36,674 nucleotides of DNA from Phycisphaerae bacterium (GCA_030432595.1 JAUIGU010000039.1:1-36674); one strand, 5' to 3'; positions 16,063-25,700 are shown, counted from the stretch's first letter. The notes: a model not told the origin generated them from the sequence alone. A program made the numbers and translations.

Positions 16063-17529
16063 ATGACCACCTCTCCCACCCTCAACTTCGACACCGACTG
16101 GTCGTACGCCCCCGCGCCCGAGACCGCGCCGGTGGAGCTTGCCGACGCGTACGGCCTGTTCATCAACGGCGAGTTCACCGACGCCAAGGCCGGCAAGACC
16201 TTCGGCACCGTCAACCCCGCGACCGAGAAGCGGCTCGCCACCGTCGCCGAGGCCGGGGACGCCGACGTGGACGCCGCGGTCACCGCTGCGCAGACCGCCT
16301 ACGACAAGGTCTGGTCGAAGATGCCCGCGGCCGACCGCGGCAAGTACCTCTTCCGCATCGCCCGGCTAATCCAGGAACGCGCCCGCGAGTTTGCCGTGCT
16401 CGAATCCATGGACGGCGGCAAGCCCATCCGCGAGTCGCGCGACGTGGACATCCCGCTGGTCGCGGCGCACTTCTTCTACTACGCCGGCTGGGCGGACAAA
16501 CTCGACTACGCTTTCCCCGGCCCCCGGAAGCCTTCGCCGGTCGGCGTGTGCGGACAGGTCATCCCGTGGAACTTCCCGCTGCTCATGGCCGCGTGGAAGC
16601 TCGCCCCGGCGCTCGCCTGCGGCAACACGGTGGTGCTCAAGCCCGCAGAGACCACGCCGCTGACCGCGCTCAAGCTCGCCGAGCTGCTGCGCGACGCGGA
16701 ACTGCCGCCGGGCGTGGTGAACATTTTGCCGGGAGCAGGCGCGACCGGCGCGGCCATCGTCAATCACCCCGGCGTCAAGAAGGTTGCCTTCACCGGCTCG
16801 ACCGACGTCGGCAAGGCTATCGCCCGCTCGCTCGCCAAGACCGACAAACGGTTCACGCTCGAACTGGGCGGCAAGGCCGCGAACCTCGTCTTCGCCGACG
16901 CCGCGATCGACCAGGCGGTCGAGGGCATCGTCAACGGCATCTTCTTCAACCAGGGGCACGTCTGCTGTGCCGGCTCGCGCCTGTTCGTCGAGGAATCGAT
17001 CCACGACGAGCTCATCGCCAAGCTGCAGGACCGCATGAAGACGCTCATTGTCGGCGACCCGCTGGACAAAAACACCGACATCGGCGCCATCAACTCCCGG
17101 CCGCAGCTCGAAAAAATCGAGCACTACCTCAAGCTCGGTCAGGAAGAGGGCGCGGAGATGTGGCAGCCCGAGACCCCGGTCCCCGCACGCGGCTTCTTCT
17201 GCAAGCCGACGCTGTTCCTCAACTGCGCCCAGTCGTCGTCGGTCGTGCAGGACGAGATCTTCGGCCCCGTGCTCGCGGTGCAGACCTTCCGCACCTTCGG
17301 CGAGGCGATGACCAAGGCGAACAACACCCCGTACGGCCTATCGGGCGGCGTGTGGACCGACAAGGGCGCGAAGGTGTTCAAGGCCACGTCGAAAGTCAGG
17401 GCCGGCGTCGTGTGGGCCAACACGTTCAACAAGTTCGACCCGTCGTCACCCTTCGGCGGCTACAAAGAATCCGGTGTCGGCCGCGAGGGCGGACTACACG
17501 GGTTGAAAGAGTATTGCTCGCTGAACTGA
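16063..17529 (+). CDS. Aldehyde dehydrogenase, NAD(P)-dependent
   Basis: About 488 residues from the ATG at 16063, chosen because the upstream frame is only repeat DNA. It oxidises an aldehyde to its acid through a cysteine thioester. Seen: GLFINGEF, VIPWNFPLLMAAWKLAPALACGN, KPAETTPLTAL, the FTGSTDVGK loop, general base Glu267 in ELGGK, catalytic Cys301 in NQGHVCCAGSR (His replaces the usual Gln before it), EIFGPVLAVQTF and PFGGYKESGVGREGG. Full length for the family. Following deoC, acetaldehyde is a plausible substrate, though the family is broad. Confidence 0.92.
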   Translation: MTTSPTLNFDTDWSYAPAPETAPVELADAYGLFINGEFTDAKAGKTFGTVNPATEKRLATVAEAGDADVDAAVTAAQTAYDKVWSKMPAADRGKYLFRIARLIQERAREFAVLESMDGGKPIRESRDVDIPLVAAHFFYYAGWADKLDYAFPGPRKPSPVGVCGQVIPWNFPLLMAAWKLAPALACGNTVVLKPAETTPLTALKLAELLRDAELPPGVVNILPGAGATGAAIVNHPGVKKVAFTGSTDVGKAIARSLAKTDKRFTLELGGKAANLVFADAAIDQAVEGIVNGIFFNQGHVCCAGSRLFVEESIHDELIAKLQDRMKTLIVGDPLDKNTDIGAINSRPQLEKIEHYLKLGQEEGAEMWQPETPVPARGFFCKPTLFLNCAQSSSVVQDEIFGPVLAVQTFRTFGEAMTKANNTPYGLSGGVWTDKGAKVFKATSKVRAGVVWANTFNKFDPSSPFGGYKESGVGREGGLHGLKEYCSLN

Positions 17530-17541
17530 AAACGAGAAAGG

Positions 17542-17697
17542 AACCACCGATGAACTCGGATGAACACTGATGACTCAATTGCCACAAAAAAGCACATAAG
17601 GCACAAGACAAAGCTTTGAGACCTTTTTGTTTTTTGTGCAACTTGGTGGCCAATCTGCTCCAGCTCTATCTGAGTTCATCCGTGTTCATCGGTGGTT
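17542..17697. repeat. Composite hairpin C: two nested short-period inverted repeats
   Basis: Outer arms 17542-17568 and 17671-17697 are complementary at 24 of 27 positions and use a 10-nt GATGAACxCG unit. Inner arms (about 17579-17615 and 17625-17650) use a GGCACAA-type unit and pair more loosely around a central AAAGCTTT. The inner type also occurs alone in hairpin D. It lies between the two dehydrogenase genes; without it they would be 19 nt apart. Confidence 0.75.
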
Positions 17698-17704
17698 ACA
17701 AACC

Positions 17705-18625
17705 ATGAAACCCGACACCGACACCATCGTGGACACCTCGACCGACACACACGCGTCGCCGCGCCTGGCCGTCGCCAAGACGTACAAGCTGTACCTCGGC
17801 GGCAAGTTCCCGCGCACCGAGTCGGGGCGGTACTACAAGCTGTTTTCCGGCGGCGGCGATTCGGGGGAAGTGCTGGCCAACGTCTGTCTCGGCTCGCGCA
17901 AGGACTTCCGTAACGCGGTGGTGGCGGCGCGGGCGGCGCAGCCGGGCTGGGCGTCGGCGTCGGCTTTTTTAAAGTCGCAGATCCTGTACCGCGTGGCCGA
18001 GATGCTCGAGGGCCGGGCGTCGCAGTTCGCGGCCGAGCTGGTGAGCATGGGGCTGGAGCCCGAAGCGGCGCGGGCGGAAGTCACGACCGCGATCGACCGG
18101 CTGGTCCACTTCGCGGGCTGGGCGGACAAGTACCAGCAGGTGTTCTCGGCGGTGAACCCCGTCGCGTCGTCGCACTTCAACTTTACGATCCTCGAACCGA
18201 CCGGCGTGGTGGCCGTCATCGCGCCGGAGGCGTCGCCGCTGGCGGGGCTGGTGTCGGCGTTGGTGCCGGTGATTGTGGGCGGCAACACGGCGGTGGTAAT
18301 CGCGTCGCACGCCAGGCCGCTGTCGGCGATCACGCTGGCCGAGGTGCTGCACACGTCGGACGTGCCCGGCGGCGTGGTCAACCTCATCACGGGCGACAAG
18401 GCCGAGCTGCTCCCGCACGTCGGCACGCACATGGACGTCAACGCGGTGGTCTACGCCGACGACGATCGGGACCAACTCGCGGCGCTGCGTGAGGCGGCGG
18501 CGGACAACCTCAAGCGCGTCGTCCAGCGCGGTGGCGTGGACTGGCTCGGCGACGACGCGAACGACCCGTACACGATCCTCGCCACGCAGGAAGTCAAGAC
18601 CACGTGGCACCCGATCGGGGTTTGA
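17705..18625 (+). CDS. Short aldehyde dehydrogenase-like protein lacking the catalytic domain
   Basis: About 306 residues from the ATG at 17705. The N-terminal half of the aldehyde dehydrogenase fold is clear: YKLYLGGKFPRTESGRYY, FRNAVVAARAAQPGW, AIDRLVHFAGWADKYQQV, PTGVVAVIAPEASPLAGL, GGNTAVVIAS, DVPGGVVNLITGD. It then diverges and stops. No ELGGK glutamate, catalytic Cys block or C-terminal GGYKESG block is present, and 18626-18720 does not encode them. It is therefore either a truncated gene or a natural non-catalytic partner of the enzyme at 16063. The clean ending (TTWHPIGV) and intact frame favour a maintained protein. Coupled role with deoC is inferred from position. Confidence 0.75.
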   Translation: MKPDTDTIVDTSTDTHASPRLAVAKTYKLYLGGKFPRTESGRYYKLFSGGGDSGEVLANVCLGSRKDFRNAVVAARAAQPGWASASAFLKSQILYRVAEMLEGRASQFAAELVSMGLEPEAARAEVTTAIDRLVHFAGWADKYQQVFSAVNPVASSHFNFTILEPTGVVAVIAPEASPLAGLVSALVPVIVGGNTAVVIASHARPLSAITLAEVLHTSDVPGGVVNLITGDKAELLPHVGTHMDVNAVVYADDDRDQLAALREAAADNLKRVVQRGGVDWLGDDANDPYTILATQEVKTTWHPIGV

Positions 18626-18639
18626 AGTCCGGGGCGGTT

Positions 18640-18715
18640 GGCCACAAGAGGCACAAAGGACACAAGTTGAAGTCAAATTGATTTCGTTTTTTGTGATGTT
18701 TGTGCGCTTTGTGGC
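18640..18715. repeat. Composite hairpin D between convergent genes
   Basis: Arms 18640-18665 and 18690-18715 share GGCCACAA, GCACAAA and CACAA in inverted order (about 20 of 26 complementary) with 8-10-nt spacing. The loop is AT-rich with a T run. It lies between two converging stop codons (18625 and 18721), so it may act as a two-way terminator. Its unit matches the inner arms of hairpin C. Confidence 0.7.
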
Positions 18716-18720
18716 CGGTT

Positions 18721-19527
18721 TCAGACATTGAACAAATCGCGGCGGCGGTGTGCCAACGCGGGGACGGTGTCGCGGAAGGTTTTGATGGCGTCCGCATCGA
18801 TCTCGCCGACCACGAGTTCCGCGCGTTCGGCGCCGGCCTCAACCACGACTTCGCCCATGGGGTTGACGATGCGGCTGCGCCCGTTGAGTTGGATGCCTTC
18901 GTCGGTGCCGGCGCGGGCGACGCCGAGGAACCAGGCCTGGTTCTCGATCGCGCGGGCGCGGGTGAGGTGGTCCCAGTGGGTCGGCCGGGCGCTGGGCCAG
19001 GCGGTGGCGTTGACCAGCACGTCCGCGCCTTTTGTGGACAGTGCACGGTAGAGCTCGGGGAAGCGCAGGTCGTAGCAGACGGACAGGCCGTGCGTGAAGC
19101 CGGCAATGTCAGTGACGACGGTTTCGTGCCCGGGCACAAAACACGCGCCCTCGTCGGCGAACCCGGCGCAGAACAGGTGCGTCTTGCGGTAGCGCGCGGC
19201 GAGCGTGCCGTCGGGGGCGAAGACGGCGAGGCTGTTGAAGATGCAGCCAGTGTCCCCACCTTCGGCGGTTTCGCGTTCACTGAGGCCCGCGCCGACCGTG
19301 ATGCGGTGCTGTTTCGCCGCGGCCGCCAACGCGTCGTACGCCAAGCCCGGCCAGGCCCCGGCGACGTCGCGCATGACCGACAAGCCGTAGCCCGTGTCCG
19401 CCAGTTCGGGGAACCAGACGGCCGCGCAGCCATGGCCTGCCGCGTCGCGGATCATATCGACCATGCTCGCAACGTTGCGCGGCACGTCGCCAACGACGCA
19501 CTCGAGCTGGCCCAGGGCAACCTTCAT
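18721..19527 (-). CDS. Carbon-nitrogen hydrolase (nitrilase superfamily amidase)
   Basis: 268 residues. The catalytic triad of the superfamily is complete: Glu41 (FPELADTGYG), Lys115 (RKTHLF) and Cys151 (SVCYDLRFPELY). The last block fits the omega-amidase/Nit branch, which hydrolyses small amides such as deaminated glutathione or alpha-ketoglutaramate; the exact substrate is uncertain. It is cytoplasmic, without signal peptide. ATG at 19525-19527 (MKVALGQLE) begins at the normal first strand. It diverges from kdsA, with a perfect 25-bp inverted repeat between them. Confidence 0.88.
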   Translation of the reverse strand: MKVALGQLECVVGDVPRNVASMVDMIRDAAGHGCAAVWFPELADTGYGLSVMRDVAGAWPGLAYDALAAAAKQHRITVGAGLSERETAEGGDTGCIFNSLAVFAPDGTLAARYRKTHLFCAGFADEGACFVPGHETVVTDIAGFTHGLSVCYDLRFPELYRALSTKGADVLVNATAWPSARPTHWDHLTRARAIENQAWFLGVARAGTDEGIQLNGRSRIVNPMGEVVVEAGAERAELVVGEIDADAIKTFRDTVPALAHRRRDLFNV

Positions 19528-19574
19528 CGGAACAGCCTAGCCGGTGGTTGCGTGCGGCTCGGGTTCTTGTTCTT

Positions 19575-19637
19575 CAGCCGCAGGCCAACGGCCTGCGCGT
19601 CTCGGCGTCGGGCGCGCAGGCCGTTGGCCTGCGGCTG
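19575..19637. repeat. Perfect 25-bp inverted repeat with tandem tail
   Basis: Arms 19575-19599 and 19613-19637 are exact reverse complements (starting CAGCCGCAGGCC) with a 13-nt loop. Each arm is itself nearly palindromic (CAGGCCAACGGCCTG). The right arm runs into three 7-nt GCTGGCG units. It lies in the divergent region between the amidase and kdsA, where both promoters must be. Confidence 0.85.
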
Positions 19638-19715
19638 GCGGCTGGCGGCTGGCGACGAGGTTGACGGTTCTGCTCGTGCAAACGCGCGAGACACGGAGTT
19701 CTTTATCCTGTCCAT

Positions 19716-20588
19716 ATGAGCCAGACCACGGACGTTGCGGGTGTGAAGATCGGTGGCCCCGGGCAAGACACGCCGCTCGCCGTCATCGCCGGACCTTGCC
19801 AGGCCGAGTCGTACGACCTCTGCGTGAAAGTCGGCGAGTCGATGCGCGACCGCTGCGCCGCGTTGGGGCTGGGCTACATCTTCAAGGCTTCGTTCGACAA
19901 AGCGAACCGCAGCTCAATCCACTCGCAGCGCGGCCCGGGGCTGGACGAGGGGCTCTCGCTGCTGGCAAAAGTGAAAGACACGTTGGGCGTGCCACTAACA
20001 ACCGACATCCACGAGCCGACGCAGGCCAAACCCTCCGCGGACGCCGGGGTCGATCTGTTGCAGGTGCCCGCGTTTCTGTGTCGGCAGACCGACCTGCTCG
20101 TCGCTTGTGCAAAAGCCGGCAAGGCGGTGAACGTGAAGAAGGGCCAGTTCCTCTCGCCGGCGGAGATGAAGAACGTGGTCACGAAACTCGACGAGGCCAA
20201 CGCCGCGGGCGTGGTGCTCACCGAGCGCGGCACGTTCTTTGGCTACCACCGTCTGGTCAACGACTTCGCGGGCCTGGGCGACCTGATGGAACTGGACGTG
20301 CCGGGGCGCGAAAAAACCGGCGGCCCGCCGGTGTGCTTCGACGTCACGCACTCGACGCAGCAGCCCGGCGGCGAGGGCACGGCCACGGGCGGTCGCCGCG
20401 AACGCGCCCCCCTGCTCGCGCGGTGCGCGGTGGCGGCGGGCGTCGACGCCGTGTTCCTCGAGACCCACCCCGATCCCGACCGCGCGTTGTCGGACGCGGC
20501 GACGATGCTGCCGATCGAGACGGCCACGGCCCTGCTGGACGACCTTGCGCGGCTGCGCGAAGCGTGTGCGGGGCTGAACCTGCGGTAG
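19716..20588 (+). CDS. kdsA: 3-deoxy-8-phosphooctulonate (Kdo-8-P) synthase
   Basis: 290 residues. It condenses phosphoenolpyruvate with arabinose 5-phosphate to make Kdo-8-P for lipopolysaccharide. Seen: VIAGPCQAES, FKASFDKANRSS, TDIHEP, LLQVPAFLCRQTDL, VNVKKGQFLSP, ERGTFFGY, DVTHSTQQPGG and ETHPDPDRALSD. Cys28 in AGPC marks the metal-dependent class, with the usual His, Glu and Asp ligands in the later motifs; the E. coli enzyme has Asn at this position. ATG at 19716. It implies an outer membrane with Kdo-type LPS. The next gene is 176 nt away and unrelated. Confidence 0.95.
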   Translation: MSQTTDVAGVKIGGPGQDTPLAVIAGPCQAESYDLCVKVGESMRDRCAALGLGYIFKASFDKANRSSIHSQRGPGLDEGLSLLAKVKDTLGVPLTTDIHEPTQAKPSADAGVDLLQVPAFLCRQTDLLVACAKAGKAVNVKKGQFLSPAEMKNVVTKLDEANAAGVVLTERGTFFGYHRLVNDFAGLGDLMELDVPGREKTGGPPVCFDVTHSTQQPGGEGTATGGRRERAPLLARCAVAAGVDAVFLETHPDPDRALSDAATMLPIETATALLDDLARLREACAGLNLR

Positions 20589-20764
20589 TCGGACTGCGTC
20601 CGCGGTGGCCCGGCCGCCCGGGATCACCGATGAAACCGAGAGCAGCGGGCGAACCGCGGCCCGCGGGAAACGTCTGTATCCATGAAACCCCGTCGTGGGG
20701 CCGGGCGCGGGCCGTATCATGCGGTGTCCGGCCCGAGCCGCCGATCCTGCTTTGGGAGCCCGTC

Positions 20765-22531
20765 ATGCAGCACACCCGCCGAGTCATCACCCGGGCGCGT
20801 CGCCGCCGCCGTGTCGGCCGAGCGCTGCACGCGTTGGGCTGGGCGTGGCTGATCGCGGCGGTGGCTGCAGTGCTGGGCGCGTTCGGGGCGGCGGCGCTGG
20901 GGTATGTGTTGCTGTGGTGGGTCTATCCCGTGGGCTTCGGCGTCGCGCTGGTGGCGGCCGTCGCGTGGGCGTGGACCCGGCCCGACCCCGACCGCGACCT
21001 GGCCGGGCTGCTCGATGAAGAGCTCGGCTTGAAAGACCGCCTCGGCACCGCGCTGTACGCCGCCGACCAGTCGGACCACCCGTTCGCGCAGAGCGTGATC
21101 GATGAAGCCGAGAACGCGGCCCGCGGTGCCCCGGTCGCCGAGGCCGTGCCCGTGGTGTTGCCGGACGTGTGGCGGTGGACGGTGGCGGCGGGCGCGGTGG
21201 CACTGGTGTTGATCGTGTTTTTGCCGGGGACGTTCGACCCGTTCGGATTGAACGAGAAGCAGCAGCAGGCCGAGGCCCAGCGTGAAGCGGAACTCGCCGC
21301 GCAGCAGCACATCGAAGAAGCGTTGAACCTGATCGAGCTCGACGAGCCGGACGAAGTCGATCCGGCGGCCCAGGACCCCGAAGACCTGATGGAGCGCCTG
21401 GAGACCGTGCTGTCCAAACGCGATTTGAACACGCCCGAAGCGCGGCAGGACGCCGAGGCCGAGCTGTCGCAACTTCGCGACCACCTTAAAGAACTCGCCG
21501 AGGCGCAGAAGGCGCAGGACCAGGCGATGCAGCAGTCGCTTTCCGGTTTGGAGACCTCGGGGCGTGGTCCGGCCGACCGGTTCATCGAGGCGCTGCGGCG
21601 CGGCGACTACGACCAGGCCCGGCAGGCGCTCGAAGAGTTCGCCAACCAACTCGACAACGGCGACCTCAGCGAGACACAGAAGGAGCAACTCGAGCAACAG
21701 CTCGACGAACTCGCCGAGCAACTCGAAGCCGCGGCCGAGCAGCAGCAGCAAGCCGCCCAGGCGGCGCAACAACAGATCCAACAACAACTGCAAAACGCCG
21801 GCATGAGCCAGCAGCAGGCCCAGCAGCTCGCGCAGCAGATGACCCAGCAGGGCGTGACGTCGCAGCAGGTGCAGCAGCAGTTGCAGAACGCGGGCATGAG
21901 CCAGCAGCAGGCCCAGCAGCTCGCGAACCAGACGCAGCAGGCCCGCCAGCAGGCGCAGCAGTGCCAGGGCAACGGCAACGCGTCGCAGAACCTCTCCAAC
22001 GCGCTGGGGCAGATGTCGCAGGCGATGAAGCAGGGCCAGTCGGCGTCGTCCGGGTCGCAGTCGGCCCAGCAGCAACTCGGGCAGATGGCCGAGCAGATGG
22101 CGCAGAGCCAGCAGATGGCCCACGCCCAGCGGAAGCTCCAGCAGGCCCAGCAGCAGCTCGGACAGAACGCGGGCATGCCGGGCGGGACGCGGAGCGGCGT
22201 CGGCGGGCGCGAGGCCGGCAACGCCGAGGGCGGGCACCCGATCGGTGCCGAACGCAGCGGCGCGGGCTACAACGCCGTCGCCGTCATCGACGCGCAGGAA
22301 GGAAACGGCAAGGTGATCTCGTCGTGGCAGCGCGGCGGCGAGGTGGCGCCCGGCGAGGCGACCGTCCAGTTCCAGTCCGCCATCACCGAGGCCCAGGCCG
22401 CCGCCGAACGCGCCGTCACCGACGACCGCGCCCCCCGCCGGTACCACAAAGCCATCGAACGCTACTTCAACCGGATGCCGGCGACGCCGCAAGGCGGCGA
22501 GGAGTCAGCGTCAGAAGGGAACGGGGAATAG
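20765..22531 (+). CDS. Gln-rich coiled-coil membrane protein of the MoxR/VWA operon
   Basis: About 588 residues from the ATG at 20765 (GGGAG 6 nt upstream). The open frame reaches back through kdsA, but that part is shadow. Three hydrophobic segments (about 24-45, 46-68, 137-154) are followed by a long helical, heptad-like region (165-335). A Gln/Ala tract at about 310-480 contains two copies of QQLQNAGMSQQQAQQLA. The tail (from about 490) is less biased. Proteins with this layout commonly precede VWA/MoxR genes in planctomycetes and alphaproteobacteria (DUF4175-like), with no known function. A scaffold in the periplasm or at the membrane is likely. It is followed by hairpin E. Confidence 0.75.
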   Translation: MQHTRRVITRARRRRRVGRALHALGWAWLIAAVAAVLGAFGAAALGYVLLWWVYPVGFGVALVAAVAWAWTRPDPDRDLAGLLDEELGLKDRLGTALYAADQSDHPFAQSVIDEAENAARGAPVAEAVPVVLPDVWRWTVAAGAVALVLIVFLPGTFDPFGLNEKQQQAEAQREAELAAQQHIEEALNLIELDEPDEVDPAAQDPEDLMERLETVLSKRDLNTPEARQDAEAELSQLRDHLKELAEAQKAQDQAMQQSLSGLETSGRGPADRFIEALRRGDYDQARQALEEFANQLDNGDLSETQKEQLEQQLDELAEQLEAAAEQQQQAAQAAQQQIQQQLQNAGMSQQQAQQLAQQMTQQGVTSQQVQQQLQNAGMSQQQAQQLANQTQQARQQAQQCQGNGNASQNLSNALGQMSQAMKQGQSASSGSQSAQQQLGQMAEQMAQSQQMAHAQRKLQQAQQQLGQNAGMPGGTRSGVGGREAGNAEGGHPIGAERSGAGYNAVAVIDAQEGNGKVISSWQRGGEVAPGEATVQFQSAITEAQAAAERAVTDDRAPRRYHKAIERYFNRMPATPQGGEESASEGNGE

Positions 22532-22533
22532 GC

Positions 22534-22776
22534 AGTCGGGAGTCGGGAGTCGGGAGTCGGGAGTCGGGAGTCGGGAGTCGGGAGTCGGGAGTCGGGAGTC
22601 GGGAGTCGGTAAACGATACACGGGCAAAATCGGAGCAATCTTGAATGAACCTCCGTAGAAAATACAGGACTGTGCCCGGATCTCGATCAACGTGTTGAAA
22701 TGATGTCGCCGCGTGGAGCAGACGATTTGAATAGTTCCCTACGCCCGACTGCCTACTCCCGACTGCCCACTCCCGA
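22534..22776. repeat. Composite hairpin E with 11-copy heptanucleotide tandem array
   Basis: The left part (22534-22610) is AGTCGGG repeated ten times plus AGTCGGT, with no other variation. The right part (22743-22776) is the inverted form with alternating units (CCCGACT, GCCTACT, CCCGACT, GCCCACT). A unique stretch of about 130 bp, less GC-rich, lies between. Pure copies suggest recent slippage. The element runs to 6 nt before the TTG start of the next gene; without it the genes would be about 8 nt apart. Confidence 0.85.
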
Positions 22777-22782
22777 TCCCCC

Positions 22783-25700
22783 TTGCCCTTCACCTTCGAC
22801 CATCCCGCGCTGCTGAGCCTGCTGCTGCTGGCGGTGCCGATCGTCTGGCTGGGCGTGCGTGAACTGACGGTGCTCGAAAAGCCGCGGCGGTGGGTCGCGC
22901 TCGTGTTGCGTTGCGCCGTGCTGACGCTGCTGGTGCTGATGCTCGCCGGGCTGCGGACCCAGCGCACGCACGACGACCTGACCGTGATCGCCGTCGTCGA
23001 CCGCTCGGCGTCAATCCGCACATTCGGGCGCATGCCCTCGGCCCAACCGGGCAACGGATCGGACACCCAGAGCACCGACACCGCTTTGCTGAGCTTCCTA
23101 CGCAGCGCCGCCGGCGACCGGCGCCCCGAAGACCGCCTGGGCCTGGTGACGTACGACGGCCGGCCGTCCGTGCGCCTGCGGCCCGCGTCGCGCGACAGCC
23201 TCGACGCCGCCACCATCGACGACCCGCGCGACGGCACCGACACCGCCGCGGCGATCAACCACGCCCTCGCCGCGCAGGCCGACGGCGACACGGCCCTGCG
23301 CATCACGCTCGCCACCGACGGCAACGACACCGCGGGCGACCTGCTGGCCGCGGCCCGCGCCGCCGCCGCCGCGGGCGTCGAGATCGACGTGTTGCCCGTG
23401 CCCTACGACGTCGGCCGCGAGGTCATGGTCGAGGGCGTCTACGCCCCGGCCGAGGCCCGCGAGGGCCAGACCATCGCGGTGCGCGTCGTGCTGCGCGCCA
23501 CGTCGCCCGCGGCCGGCACCGTCGAACTGATGCGCGACGACGCGCTGCTGGACCTCGACCCCGCGCCCGACCGCACCGGCATCGCGGTCACCCGCTCCCA
23601 GTGGACCCGCACCCGCAACGACGCGCCGCCGCCCGGCGACAACACGGATGCCGACACGGCCGCCCCACCCACCGCCGCTTCTTCGGCCACCGACTACATC
23701 CTCGCGCTCACGCTGGACGTGCCGATGACCGACGCCGGGCCGTCCTCGTTCACGGCCGTGTTCGAACCCGACGGCATCGACACACGCGCCGCGCGTCAGG
23801 CCGGCCGCACCGGCGACCTGGCCGTCAACAACCGCGCCCAAGGCTTTACGCAGGTCGCCGGCAAGGGCAAGTTCCTTTTTGTTGACCAACTCGGCGGGGC
23901 GCCCGGGCGCATTTTGCCCGACACGCTGCGCAGCCGCGGGCTCGAGCTCGAAATCATTGCGCCCGACCGATTCCCCACGTCGCTCACCGCGCTGCAGCGC
24001 TACGACGGCGTGATCTTCCAGAACGTCCCCGCCGACGACATCCGCCCGTTCCAGCAGCGCCAGCTCGTGCGCTACGTCAAAGAACTCGGCGGCGGGTTTG
24101 TCATGATCGGCGGGCCCGATTCGTTCGGCGCCGGCGGATGGACCGGCAGCGACATCGACAACGAACTGCTCCCCGTCGACTGCGAGATCCCTTCGCAAAC
24201 CATCCTGCCCACCGGCGCGCTCGTGCTGGTGCTCGACCGCTCGGGCTCGATGGCGTCGCCCGTCGGCAACACCGGCGCGTCGCAGATGGAGCTCGCCGCC
24301 GAGGCCGCGGCGCTGGCGGTGCAGACACTCTACCCGCAGGACATGATCGGCGTCGTCGCGTTCGACCACTCCGCCAAGTGGGTCGTGCCCCTTCAACCCA
24401 ACGCCGACCCCGGCGAGGTCCAACGCCTGCTGCGTTCGGTCGAGCCCGACGGCGGCACCGACATCTACGCCGGCCTGCTCGCCGCGTTCCAGTCGCTCTC
24501 CGACCCCCGCGCCCAGGTGCAGGACCAGGCGATCCGTCACGTCATCCTGCTCACCGACGGCCAGTCCGAGGGGCCGTTCGAAGCCCTGGTCAACGACATG
24601 CGCCGCCAGGGCATCACGCTCTCGACCATCGGCGTCGGCGATGGGCACGAGCAGCAACGCCTGCAACAGCTCGCCTACCTCGGCGACGGCGAATACCACG
24701 AGATCATCGACCCGCAACAACTCCCGCAGGTGTTCATCAAAGAAGCGCGGAACATCCGCAAGAACCTGATCAAGGAGGCGACCTTCGCGCCCCAGCCGGT
24801 CAACACCGGCTCGCCGATCACGTCCGGCATCACCTTCAACGAACCGCTGCGCGGCCTCGTGCTCACCGGGCCGCGCTACGACCGCCGCGTCGACATGCCG
24901 CTGCTGGGGCCCGAGGGCGAGCCGCTGTTTGCGCACGGCCCGGTCGGGCTGGGGCGCGTCGCGGCGTTCACCTCCGACGCGACCAACCGCTGGGCCGTGC
25001 CCTGGCTCACCTGGGACGGCTACGTCGACTTCTGGACCCGCACCGCCCGCACCATCGGACGGCCCACCGCCTCGCGCAACGCCGACCTGCTCACCACCTT
25101 CGACGGCGACTCGCTCAAGCTCACGCTCAACACCTACGCCGAAGACGCGGCCCAAGCCGGACCCGAGCGCAGTGAAGGTCCGGGTCCACCGAATCAAACC
25201 GGGGGCGTCCGCGGCGGCGTGCTCATGCCCGACGGCACCATCGCTCAAGTCACGCTCGAGCAGACCGGCCCCGGGCGGTACGAAGCCACGCTTCCCGCGA
25301 CCGACGACGGCAACTACATCGCCTCGCTCTACCTCACCGACGAAGCCGGCGAACAATCCGCGGTCTTCGGCGGCGCGTCCCGCCCGCCCGGCGAAGAGCT
25401 CCGCCGCTTCACGCCCAACCACGACCTGCTGAAACAGGTCGCGCAGATCACCGGCGGCCGTGTGCTCAACCCCACCGACCCCACCGCGGCGCCGCTGTTC
25501 GAACGCACCAAACCGTTCACGACCGTGTCGTCGCGCCCGCTGCGCTGGTTGCTGATGCCGTGGCTGTTGGCATTGGTGATGCTTGACGTCGCGAACCGCC
25601 GCATCGCGTGGGACGCCGCCGCCATCGCCGGCTGGGTCAAGTCGCACGTCAAGCCCACCCGGCAGGACGCGCAGCAACGCGAAACCCTCGCCGCGCTCAA

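Noticed and set aside
18626-18720. Missing C-terminal half of the short dehydrogenase after a frameshift
   Set aside because: All frames were checked by eye for the Glu, Cys and GGYKESG blocks; only hairpin D is present.
19544-20764. N-terminal extension of the Gln-rich protein through kdsA
   Set aside because: It reads kdsA out of frame; the ATG at 20765 with GGGAG before it is the plausible start.
22534-22610. CRISPR array
   Set aside because: The units are 7 nt and directly adjacent, without spacers; it is a simple tandem repeat.
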